A stretch of DNA of 64,000 nucleotides from Haliclystus octoradiatus (Eukaryota > Cnidaria > Staurozoa > Stauromedusae > Haliclystidae). Made by a program: the position numbers and the translations under genes. The notes beneath the pieces are model-generated. The model saw only the letters and a list, made by a program, of their open reading frames with translations, did no database searches and was not told the origin of the DNA. The stretch spans positions 4,880,743 through 4,944,742 of the forward strand of contig OU744449.1 of assembly GCA_916610825.1 (NCBI GenBank), given 5' to 3'. Shown piece by piece: positions 45,801 through 56,000 of the stretch; the first letter of the stretch is position 1, and every line of letters starts with the position of its first letter.

Positions 45801-47451
45801 CTAAGCACTCTCCCTCCAAAGGGCCCTAAAATGGGTGTGGCAAAAATAGAATTAGCCTCGCTTCCAAGTTATCATCTCAGTTTGAATATTCATAGTCGCC
45901 ATTTTATTTTTGTCCGAAGAAAAACGATTCACTCAAAAATAAAACGTTGTTATTGCAGTGGTCAGATGATGGTTTTGAAGTATTTAAAAAGGATTTTAAA
46001 AGATTACAAAAGACACAGTATTATTTGTTCTATCAAACCCATTTTGTTTTGCTGTTTGTATTAGCTTTACACTATTCAAAACAATAGCGAATGATGAAAA
46101 CATTTGTTGAATGTTTGGGCCTTCTATTTTTGAAAACTATTATTCGAATTGTTGCTACGGTATTCTATTATCATTTAATATACCATTCAATTCAACAGAC
46201 AGTTAACCACAAAGCCTCCCAATTCTCATTATAATTGATTATTGAATTCCTACATTAATTTTAACTTTTAAAATAATAAAATCTTACAAATTGATTTTTT
46301 TTATGGGCCCTTCAAAAACTGAAGCTTATTTAGCTTACGGGTTAATCCGGTGCTGACATTGGTCACTTCACACAGAGAACAAGAACCAATTCTAAGACCT
46401 TCAACTGTTTAACATCCAGAAAAAAAATGAAGAATATGCAGACTTACCGCTTCCAAATCCCCATCAGCTTCTTTTAATCCAGCAACTATTTGATCTCTAA
46501 ATGTTCCAGGATCGTACTTCTCCTTTTCATCTAGAACGGAAAATTGACTTGTGAAAATAACAAAATATTGGTGATAAAATATAAACAGATTTTAAATAAG
46601 CTTCAATGACATTAAACATTGTACTTAGTGTGTGCAATTATCAGGCTGTGATTTACAGGATGCTATCTATCACTTGATAAATAGAGCATGGCGGTCAATC
46701 AGAATCAAATAGTCAGTACTTTGTGATGCCAATCTAAACAGTTCCTGCTAACGTATGTACGCCAATAACTCTCTAAATTCTCCATCAAAACATATAAAAA
46801 AATTATCATTTGAATCACTGTGTATTTATCTATGATTTTATTTGGCTTGCTTTTTCATTTTTGTACTTTCGTATAGAAACAAAATGTATCTTTTCATTGT
46901 GCGGTCTTTGCAGCTTTACCTCATAACCTGATATTGCTCATGGGGGGTCTCCCATGGATCTCCCTAATCCAACACTGCCCACATTAAACCTGGCAACATG
47001 AGTAGCTCATTGCTGTGACATATATAAAGGGACTCTTCATCCTAGAAATACTTTATGCTCATGTTGCAAGGTGCGGGATTACGGGAACCTGATATGAAAG
47101 GTTTTCAATATCAACATTGTCTTCTTATGTAAATTTATGGTTTTTAGATGTTATACTTTCTATATTAGTTTCAAATTTCATGGTCATCATGCTAAAAAGT
47201 CAAACTTCAGAAATTTGCTAACATTTCTACTCTAAATTATCAAGTATTGTACATTTAACAGCAGCAGGTTATTGATCTATCTGACAACGAGGTTGCCGTT
47301 AAGAATACCCTGATTCTCATACCTCATTGCGTCATATTTGAGATAAACTATATCTAGGTATACTGGAACAGAATACAAGCGTTATCATACCACGTTTGCG
47401 GGTTTTGATCCGCTGTCCGCTGAGTGTTGGTCTTGGCTGCTTCTGACTCAT
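30867..47451 (-). CDS. BZW: BZW/5MP eIF5-mimic protein, complete
   Basis: Fourteen coding exons, all with GT-AG introns and consistent phase: 47451-47391, 46530-46448, 45221-45128, 44441-44272, 41136-41058, 40675-40619, 39736-39627, 38286-38200, 35984-35901, 35113-35048, 33917-33837, 33215-33077, 31976-31854 and 30889-30867. They give 418 residues; vertebrate BZW1 and BZW2 are about 419. The N-terminus [20 protein letters not shown] is the conserved start. A helical MIF4G-like region follows ([32 protein letters not shown]). The C-terminal W2 domain has [38 protein letters not shown] and [20 protein letters not shown], then the acidic tail HAEEESTDEED. The family mimics the eIF5 C-terminal domain, binds eIF2 and eIF3, and raises the stringency of start-codon choice in the cytosol. 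Exon 9's donor GTGCAA is weak. One or both vertebrate paralogues could be the ortholog, so no number is given. Confidence 0.96.
30923..31095. mobile_element. hAT-type MITE in BZW intron 13
   Basis: Ends CAGGGGTGGCATC and GGTGCCACCCCTG are inverted repeats typical of hAT elements. Flanks TACCTATG (30915-30922) and TAGCTATG (31096-31103) are an 8-bp target duplication with one mismatch. Length 173 bp. Confidence 0.85.
34040..34215 (+). mobile_element. tRNA-derived SINE, copy in BZW intron 10
   Basis: The 72-nt head at 34040-34111 folds like a tRNA: acceptor halves TGCACTG/CAGAGCA pair at 6 of 7, A box TGGTAGCTCAGTGGC, B box GGTTCAATTCC. It is followed by a ~100-nt body ending CTTAAGGGGTGACTTCAG. 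A diverged relative lies at 59249-59401. Confidence 0.8.
37296..38162. mobile_element. pogo/Tigger-type element in BZW intron 8
   Basis: Ends CAGTAGAAACCGTTTATAGC and GTTATAAACAGTTTCTACTG are inverted, flanked by TA (37294-37295 and 38163-38164) as required for the family. Repeats of GTTATA/TATAAC lie just inside both ends. No transposase frame was found, so it is non-autonomous; 867 bp. Confidence 0.85.
38412..38598. mobile_element. pogo-like MITE in BZW intron 7
   Basis: CAGTCGAGCTTGGCTA faces TTAAGCAAGTTTGACTG, with TA at 38410-38411 and 38599-38600. The interior has several 'TTAATACCCCAC'-like words and a run of G at 38569-38580. A fragment of the same family lies at about 45385-45435. 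Confidence 0.8.
41243..42740 (+). mobile_element. tRNA-derived SINE interrupted by a fold-back element (BZW intron 4)
   Basis: Left piece 41243-41292 carries the A box (TGGTGTAGTGGGTAG); right piece from 42617 carries the B box (GGTTCAATCCC). Removing 41293-42616 and one AGGGTC copy restores a tRNA-like head of exactly 76 nt whose ends GTGCGAC/GGAGCAC mostly pair. The SINE body continues to about 42740 and ends in AACC-rich sequence. Confidence 0.85.
41293..42616. mobile_element. 1.32-kb fold-back element with near-complete palindromy
   Basis: Ends TATGAAGTGCCAAAAGGCTC and its exact reverse complement, flanked by AGGGTC (41287-41292 and 42617-42622). The left and right halves match as inverted repeats for roughly 550 bp each. 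The outer part of each arm is built of ~20-24-bp units of the type 'GAGATCSCGTTACTTSTTTK', more numerous in the right arm (about eight) than the left (about five). No protein-coding frame other than repeat-derived ones. Confidence 0.88.
43389..44233. mobile_element. hAT-type element in BZW intron 4
   Basis: Ends TAGGGATGCACCGAAATTCG and CGTTTCGGTGCATCCCTA, flanked by a perfect 8-bp duplication ATAATTAC (43381-43388 and 44234-44241). Many CGGCCGAAATTTCGG words lie in both subterminal regions. No transposase; 845 bp. It shares its ends with the hAT element split between 7574 and 26507. Confidence 0.92.
45774..46355. mobile_element. hAT-type element in BZW intron 2
   Basis: Ends CAGCGCTGGATTAACATTTC and GGGTTAATCCGGTGCTG are inverted, with GGGCCC words near both ends. 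Flanks ACAGTGGT (45766-45773) and ACATTGGT (46356-46363) form an 8-bp duplication with one mismatch. 582 bp, no transposase. Confidence 0.85.
46754..47055 (+). repeat. Dispersed ~280-bp repeat, copy 1 (BZW intron 1)
   Basis: Shares several ordered blocks with 62858-63140: TATGTACNCNNATAACTCT, TTCCATCAAAA, GAAACAAAATGTAT and GTCTTTGC. Ends not determined; possibly a SINE or MITE. Confidence 0.6.
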
Positions 47452-48455
47452 ATAATAATCTATAGAGTGAAATGTATTGAAATGTTGAGGTTGTGATATT
47501 AGTGAAGCGTTTATTCTGATTATAATATACAAATTTATGATTGTCAGTGTGATACCGTGGGGCGATTCTTTCAGCATCATTAATTATCTACAGACATTAA
47601 TAGCACGTAGTCCAATTCATACTAGCCTGCGTTACAGACCGCGATTCATTCACAAAAGAATAGGGTCTGTGTGAATTGCTCGGTTTCTCTGTCCATAATT
47701 GAATATTAAAATAATTACTTTATTATGATTTGCAGCTATAACAAAACCACCAAAATTGTGTGACTTGCAATGTGTTGATCTTTAGTGTGATAATAAATTC
47801 TGGCAAAAATAACCTAGCAAGGCACACGTATGTGCAAATTGAGTGCCGGACAGCTATCATTTTGAAATGGTGTCCGGTAATCAGGCCGCTATACATTTCG
47901 TTAATTGCTTGCATTTTACTATTATTTTAAGTCTTTAGTGAAATTGTTCAATGAATTGTAATCCACATCCAGTAGAATCCATGTGTGGAATTACTGGAAT
48001 CTCAACAACATCATGGGTATTTGATGGTAGTGACTCAAAACAGTAGAGCTCAAAGCCTTTTTGAAGTTCTATCTCAAAGCCAAGCTTCTAACTGAAACTT
48101 ATGTCCTGTTGCATAGTTACAGAACCCGCCTTAAATTTAAATTCCTTAATACGAAACTCTGGACAAATTGACTCGTCTTAATGGAGCAGTTCAATAAATA
48201 GATAGAAGATATCAGGAGGTGTAAAATACTGGAAAGACGATTTAGCTTGGCTGTTGCTCACAATTGAACAGTTTGAAAAAAATATTGGCCAGTCGTGAAC
48301 TAATCGTCGATTGATCATCATTATTCAAGAGATTCATCAATTTTCAATTTTTAATTATAATTATTTGAAGGGGCATGCCAACACAAAGTCACACAAGTTT
48401 CGTTGGAGAATCCTACAATGTGAGGCATTCATGATATATATTTATTGATTTTACC

Positions 48456-48600
48456 TGTAGTTAATCTTGAGGATGAACCGACAACTGAATTCGGAGTGCG
48501 TCAGAGTTATCCCTTGAAAGACACAGCCTTTGAAGTGAAGGGTGATTTGAATCGAAGCATCGACGAAACATGGCGGATACAGTGAGAGGTCTGGAGAGAA
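48456..48600 (-). promoter_or_regulatory. Candidate BZW 5' UTR exon and start region
   Basis: On the minus strand a good donor (ACTACAG then GTAAAATC) lies at about 48460. An acceptor (TCTATAG) sits nine bases before the BZW start codon at 47451, so a non-coding first exon around 48460-48600 is likely. The true start site cannot be seen. Confidence 0.4.
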
Positions 48601-48804
48601 GCTAAGTTGAACTCCCGATCGGCATCATGGGAAGTTGGTAATATGGACATCGGATTATCAATTAGTAGATCGGATTGGTAACATTTCTGCTATTCCATGC
48701 TTTGTCTCGTCTCCCATTACTATGTATCGATCATACAATCACTGATCATAGTGTTGAAATTGATGATAAATAATTTTGATACTCAAATTCGTTCCGACTG
48801 TGTA

Positions 48805-48848
48805 TGTCCTTTGAAAAAAAGTTTGTATAACTTAAAGGTTCTGAATAA

Positions 48849-48890
<42 letters not shown>
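48805..48890 (+). repeat. (TGA)n-tailed short element
   Basis: TCCTTTGAAAAAAAGTTTGT, then TAACTTAAAGGTTCTGAATA and about 14 TGA repeats. The same sequence with a (TGA)n tail occurs at 58734-58815, at 52201-52260 on the minus strand, and in decayed form at 51150-51205 and 6031-6084. It looks like the 3' end of a LINE or SINE family whose tail is (TGA)n. Confidence 0.7.
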
Positions 48891-51800
48891 TAATTCTAAA
48901 AAGTAATTACGACGTACGTGTGTCGTGTAGTTCCATCCATCTTTTGATAAATTTAAAATAACGCAACTGGATATGGGGCATGAACAGCTACAGTAGCAGC
49001 TATGCACTTGAAGTAGTAAGTAGAAAATAGTTATGATGATTAATATATGATAATATACGATCATAATTATCCTCTAGCGTTTGAAATAGGCCCTATATAA
49101 CAGCTCAACAGGGTAGTACTGCAGGATATGACCAAATAGGTAGAGAGCACAGAGAGCCAGATTGATAATTTTCTGCTAATGGAATAGAGACCCCCGGCAT
49201 TCGGATTTGGAATCAACATACCTTCGTGTGTATATGTCTAAATTGTTAATGCACAGTGATACACCACGGTTACTCATAGTGTAATTCCTTGGACTGCCAT
49301 TCAACCCGTCATTGCATTACAATCACATATAACCTGCATATTTGAGCTAAGATCGTAACGAAATTGTGACTATTTGAAACGCCAGAATTCAAATAAATCT
49401 GCTGGAGGTGAACCCCAGTGCCCCATTTCAAGTTTTCAATCTTGTTTCAAGTCCAATTTGCCAGTGCAGTTGTAAATATTACGATCTAAAAGCAGATAGT
49501 TCTAACTCATTGAATCGATTTGAAACACTTTTGGTTGAGTGCATGAAATTTTAAATTTTCATTGAGTTATGGATGAAATTGCAAAATTTGAGGCTTTATC
49601 GCCATGGCATATAGGGGGCTCCTATTTAATACAAGACAATTTACTACTTGCAAATACTGGAGCTATTTTTTGCCAACATTTCAACATGACACGAATGATA
49701 GTAATTATGATAAAGTATAATTTTGGGCATAATTGAAATCCAAATTTTTGCTTTGTCCTCGAATAGCAACGTGTTTATGTGCTGTATATTTTCCCATTAT
49801 TCTGATCAAGTGAATTGGGTTCAGGACATACAACTATATAAAAATATATACTCATGCCATGGGGAACTAAGATGGCTGGCGCAAAGGAGTAATAGACCTG
49901 AGCCACATGCTCCTATACTCCACTTTATCAACTACTGTTTCATATAGGGTATGAGTACAGATGTAGAGTAGCGGAATAGTGGGCATTGTGGAGCTAGGCT
50001 ACAAAGGAGTTACTTTATAGCTATTCTTGTTGACATTTGCAAAAGCATTTAACCTTTTCCCAGTCCGTGATCCTTTTTCATCGGAATCATAAAGATACGT
50101 AACAAAATTTCATAACAAGAGAAGCAGATCCAAATGGCTGTAATAAAATATTTAAAATGTCCTGGCTATATATCTCCGAATCCAATCATTTATGTTAATA
50201 TGAGAAGAAGATTACTCATAAATGTATACTTGGCTCTGTTTCAATACAACATGCAAGTGAGGATGTGTACATGTGAACTGAACAAAATCACGTCACCATT
50301 GGCTAAAACAATTATTCTTTGCATGACGTTTAACGTGTGGCTGTATTCATTGAAAACAAAACATTCTTCACAGCACCTACATTCAGTTTCAAGTGTTGAA
50401 TGATGATAATAAAGATGTCAAATAAACTCAGGAAAATTGAAGATCTAAAAACTTAGGCGATTAATGGACATAATTATGCAATTTGGTTGTATTTGCAGTT
50501 CAAGATGAATATAATTTAATTACAATATTATCATGTCCGTTACTATAATAAATAATTTTAAAGGAACGTAATGATGAAGGGAAGTTATTACAGCAAAACC
50601 GAAGGTAAAGTATGTATAATAATCATAACACAATAAAATTTTTATTAAACAACACATCTAAATAAATAAATTCAGCTGAATTCATATAGGCAAATACACA
50701 ATATAAAGTTTTTGTTTATTCTATACTATGTGGATGTATTAAGATCGTTTGTAACGTTTCAAAATATATAGCTTATTACGTCGAATTAGAAGCCGAAATG
50801 GTAGTATTGTCCTGATATGATGTTTAGATTTGCGGACTGCAGGATTTGCGGGATCCCGTTAAAAATAAACGGAATAACAGACTACGGACATGTGGGTGCA
50901 ATGCAAAGAATGATGAAGACTCAAACTGTGTATATATCATGGATAACATACGAACAAATACTTCACTTACAACGCACTTCATTATTTCTGTATTCAATCG
51001 AGTCTCGAAAGTTGTTACCCAACCCAAAGTGTTCTGAAATTTTCACAGGTCAAGTCAAAATTATAAAAACTATAAGTTAAAAAATATATTTCGAATTATT
51101 TCCAGAATCATTTGTAAACACTTGTCAATCAGTCGTTTGAAAAAAAAAATTGTATCTGTTCTGAATAAAAATGATGACGATGATGATGACAATGAGGATG
51201 ATGATAACGAATAAGCTATATTTTGGCTGAATAGTCCGTGTTTCTATAACATTTACATAGTGTTTCCCCTACAATAAAATAATAAATCAACGAGTAAGCA
51301 GATCCATTGTAATGCCTAATGGTAAAATATACAAACTGAACTGCGATCATTTACTGTATATGCATATGTTACCATGACATCATAAATTATAGACAATAAC
51401 AACAAATATGGCGGAATAATTAAATGCAGGTGTTCCCTTATATACAGACATTATAACACAATAAAAATGATTTACTTTTCAATTTACATTCTTTTTTGAA
51501 TATAAATAACAAGAACATTAAGCTGAGAACATAATACAATAGTATTATGTTTAGCTATGAGTGAGTATATCACAGCTGAAAATCATATTTTAAGTCATTA
51601 TATTCTAATTTCATGCATAATATGTTTGCTTGGAATAAGCAAAATAATTTTGTAATAATACTTATCGTGGAAAATGTTGACAAGTATGAATTTGTACTTG
51701 AATTCTTAGATTAAGAATAAATCTGCTTGAATTAAGAATGTTTTATTTATTTTTTGGTCTAATACTGAAATATAATTGATGATTGTTATGTATAATTAAA

Positions 51801-52008
51801 TGATTGGGATTTGCGTACACATATATTTGTATGAGAATAATAATACAGATTTCAGAATTGCTTTCCTTGATATGATTTTTCAAGTCAGTTATTCAATAAT
51901 CAAATTTATCTATATAATAACACCGACAAGTATTAGTTGAGTTGCAGAAGTGACACGAAAATCTTCTGCGTCAGTTTGAAAATGAAATGCAATATATCCC
52001 TCTTCAGT
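48891..52008. other. Intergenic, no gene recognised
   Basis: AT-rich flank between the BZW and TRPM genes. Only short frames without family resemblance and one degraded (TGA)n-tailed element near 51150. It may hold the promoter and non-coding first exons of the TRPM gene, which I could not identify. Confidence 0.5.
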
Positions 52009-52269
52009 TAGGCTGCTCGCAAACTCACTGTCAAAGTGTAAATTTGGTAAATAGTAGATAGCCAAAGTCAACCTGCTTCCAGATGCAGAAGTTCAGCGAA
52101 TAATTGGAAACCCAATGAAAGCTTAACTTAGTAGAACAGTAGACGTCTGCTTCATCTGCTGTTCTACCAAGTTTACATTTTGACAGTGAGTCTGCGAGCA
52201 TAATCATCATCATCATCACCATTATTTGTTCAGAAACCTTTAAGTTATACATAACTTTTTAGCAGGCTA
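52009..52269. mobile_element. MITE related to 7888-8897, with a nested insertion
   Basis: Ends TAGGCTGCTCGCAAACTCAC and GTGAGTCTGCGAGCA...GGCTA match the element at 7888. The flanking duplication is CTCTTCAGT (52000-52008 and 52270-52278). The right terminal repeat is broken at 52201-52260 by a 60-bp insertion with AGCA on both sides. Confidence 0.85.
52201..52260 (-). mobile_element. 60-bp (TGA)n-tailed insertion
   Basis: On the minus strand: AAAAAGTTATGTATAACTTA, AAGGTTTCTGAACAAATAAT, then (TGA)n. Flanked by AGCA at 52197-52200 and 52261-52264. The intact terminus of the host MITE family shows exactly what was interrupted. Confidence 0.8.
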
Positions 52270-52646
52270 CTCTTCAGTGCGTTATGACGATATATATTAC
52301 ATGGACACGGTGCGATATTATACATACGATTGCTTACATTATTCGTTAATAATTTGGCTTTTGCCTACACAAATGTAAATGCATTTTGCGGCGTAAATAT
52401 AGAATTTTGATGGGCCTCATTTTAAACAAAGGTTAGTTCGATAAATTCTGTGATATCACATTTAGATCATATTTGAAATTGATTTGTCTAAAATTTTATT
52501 ATCAAGGCTTAATTGTTGTTATCCGGTATGCATATACGTCTCGATTTATATGTTTGAAAAGATTGATTTCAGTCAATGTTACAATATTAATAAAATATGA
52601 ATAAAAATAAAATATGCTACAATCGGGCATTGGAAAAATGTTAATT

Positions 52647-52722
52647 GGACATCGCTGGGGGTTGAACCGACATATCTGCATATCAAAATTCAGCGTTATA
52701 CGCCTAGACCATGCATCTGTCC
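52647..52722 (-). repeat. tRNA-like sequence, decayed
   Basis: A 76-nt segment whose reverse complement starts GGACAGA and ends GATGTCC (5 of 7 pairs), with an A box TGGTCTAGGCG and a B box GGTTCAACCCC. The anticodon arm pairs poorly, so it is a pseudogene or SINE head. Confidence 0.55.
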
Positions 52723-53097
52723 TAGTGGATGAATGCTTTTAGTATGCACTTATTAATCCTAAATAAAGTAATGTCAGATGGAGCTTTAATGCAAAGTTTG
52801 GTATAGAAGAACAAGGAATGATGTGCATCCAGCATCTGCACTCTTTATGCCATAAGCTGGAGTTCTTCCTCTTTTTACCGTATAGCATGCTTTCCAAAGC
52901 ATTATTCCACATTGGTGCTTCAATAGCAACTGCAACTCCTCTATGAAACCAATGTCTCTGTAATCGATCTACAAAAGGTTATTTTAATATGATAACATGA
53001 TCAGATACATGTATACATGTATACATGTAGCTTCGCGTCTAAGCCATACCAGTTTACAATGCAGTAGCTACGGTAACTTGTATCTTCTCCATTTCAG

Positions 53098-56000
53098 ATG
53101 AACAATATGCCATGTCACTTACAAACGAGGCAATGAAGCATAATAAAATATCAAGCTCTGATGTAGTCTTACCAATGTCTACAGTACAATCATCGTTAAG
53201 GAAAAGGCCAAAAAGACGTGCATCAAAAGATTCAGCATCGAAACAAGGATCATCATTATTTGGAGGGACAAGTAACGTAAGTAAAATATGGTTTTTGTAT
53301 TGCTCGATAAACCGCATTCCGATACATCCAGACCAGATATTGTAATAAATTTCAATAAATCTGATATCTAAAGCATGTTCATGCACTATTCAGTTTTGAA
53401 TGAGAAATGATTGACTGCAAAATATATGGTAGCGAATTTTAATTATTTTATCTGAGTTATCTATATAATGTTTGAATTGTTCCTACTATCAGATATAGAA
53501 ATCGGTTGAGCATTTCATATTTTTATTTGATAGGGCCAAACATATCTTTGATTGGATTATGTTAGATTGATTAGGCTCCAGGAGTCAGCCTGAAACAGTA
53601 TTGAATACAACAATGCACTCCATCCAGATCGCCTAGAAGAATGGTGATGAAAATCCCCATAAAACATAGGACATAAGACATTATATAATACACAATTTGC
53701 CACATTTGGAAATTATTAGTATATCAGGGAATAAGATTGCCCATATAGTACAATTATATCAACAAGCACTTTAATTGCCACCTCATATCGACGTAGTTCA
53801 AAAGTTACGCAAACTATGAAAATTGTAATGGCTTTCATAAACTTCCTCAAAGGAGTTTTTTTAATCATATCAGTAATACTTCAAAACTTAATATCTTCGT
53901 TTTATATTAGGTGAAACGATCTTGGATTGTATCACAGTTTTCTAAACGAGAATGTATCAAATACATCGAGAAAGAGGACAGAAGGACAGGGTAAGCTGCT
54001 GTCCCAATCTCCAAGTCTTCTATTAGAATATGACTAACCCCGATAATAAGCTCCGTCGGAGTTTTTTCTATACTTCCAAAGGGAAAACAGGGGGATAAAA
54101 TCTGCATATGTTTTCAAGTAAAAGAAATGTTGTTTATCCCAGAGCCATCTATTTACAAGAGTTGAGACACTCGAACATATGCAGCTCTCGGCTCAAATTG
54201 GACAAATGCCAGTCACGTGATTGGTACAAAGCACGCGAAAATAATTATCATGAATTCGAAAAGTCTTTTGCTCAAAAGAAAAACCTCATTTTCAATGAAT
54301 GGAACAAAAATGGCAATTTTCGAGCCCCAAAAAGTTGCTTGTCCCAACTCTTGTAAATAGATGGCTCTGGTTTGTCCCCTTTGAGAACAATCGATTTGAG
54401 AAACTCAAACAGAGCTTATTGAAACCCGAAAATAGGATACAATTATATGCATGACTACCCAAAATATGCAGGTCTGTCGAAATCACCATTGAGCAATGAG
54501 CGTTACCGCATTTGTTACAAATCCTAACGCACATCATAAAATGCATGGGACATTACTGACGACATGTGTGATTACAAAAGCATTCACTCTTTGAACAACA
54601 ACCAATAGGTGCCCGGTAGTAAATGATAAATTGTGAAAAATCAATCAATGTCAATCAAATTATGTCAGTTATAATCTATCGAAAAATAGACCCAGGTATA
54701 GTATACATCATCCAGTCCAATCAGAATACATATAAGGTTTCAATTTATCGAACCACACACATGTCTGTTTCTAATAAATCAAAATATATCACAGACCAAA
54801 GTCACCTAGCCGAGTGAGGAAATAAAAAATTACCCTTATTATTAAAAGAATGCTACAAGCATATTAAATTGGAGGATAATAAGGAATTTTCGATACTTAT
54901 AGAATTGGGGTTACATAAGAAAGATATGAAAGTCAAATTAAAAGCAAATAAGTAAACATGGGACTATACAAGAAAGATATACAAGTCATCCAGCCAGTGC
55001 ATATATAGGTGAGGATATAGCATCACAATATACGATTTGAATATTGAATAATAATTTTTTAATTATAGAACAAAATCATGTCAATGTGGTAAATTAATTG
55101 ATGATCATCGTTCAAGTGATTTAATGATTGTAACAGATGGAACATTAAAATGGACACCGGAAACATGTACTAGAAGATTAGCAACTGATGCCTATGGAGA
55201 AATTGAATTTACAGAAGATACAACGAACAGAAAACCAGTAAGGGATAAATACAAGTTTCTTCGTGGTTGTATTATATACTCCTCTCTATATATTCACCCC
55301 AGAGCCATCTATTTACAAGAGTTGGGACACTTATGCCATTTTTGTATCTTTTTGCCTGGACCCGAGCACGTTTTTAACAGTGCGCATGTGCAGGAGAATG
55401 TTGTGTGTTTTTTCAGCCATATTGTATTGTATTTTTTTGCGCGTTTCACTTGAAATGATTGAGAACCTGTTTCCGAAAGAACAAAGATGGTGTCCAAAAA
55501 TCACGTGACTGGCATCTGTCCAATTGGAGACGATAGCGGCACATGAAAACGTGTCCCACCTCTTGTAAATAGATGGCTCTGATTCACCCCGTATACTAGC
55601 ATTTTACTGGGACATATATTATATATAATCAAAATATTGCTGAATAAGATATATTTGAATTTAACTTCATTATGTTGATCAACGATAAGAAGCAAGACTC
55701 AATATTTGCTACAGTTTCGTGTTATTCTAAAACCATCTTGTTTATTCTTTCTGCTATTGCCTGAGGTTGATTTTAGAATGAATCGAAACTGTAGCAAAAC
55801 ATTTTGTCTTGTTTATTATCTCTGTTACTGCCTGAGGATGATTTTAGAATAAATCGAAACTCTAGCAAAACATTGTGTCTTGTTCTTAATCGCTGATCAA
55901 CATTACGAACTCAAAATGCTAATGGAATACTGTAAATAATATCCAGTGACTCAAACTAGTAAAATGTCCGGTTAAAACATGACCATAAACTTGGAATTTT

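Noticed and set aside
48783-49064. Minus-strand frame with a His run
   Set aside because: The His run is the translation of a (TGA)n/(ATC)n tail; no family resemblance.
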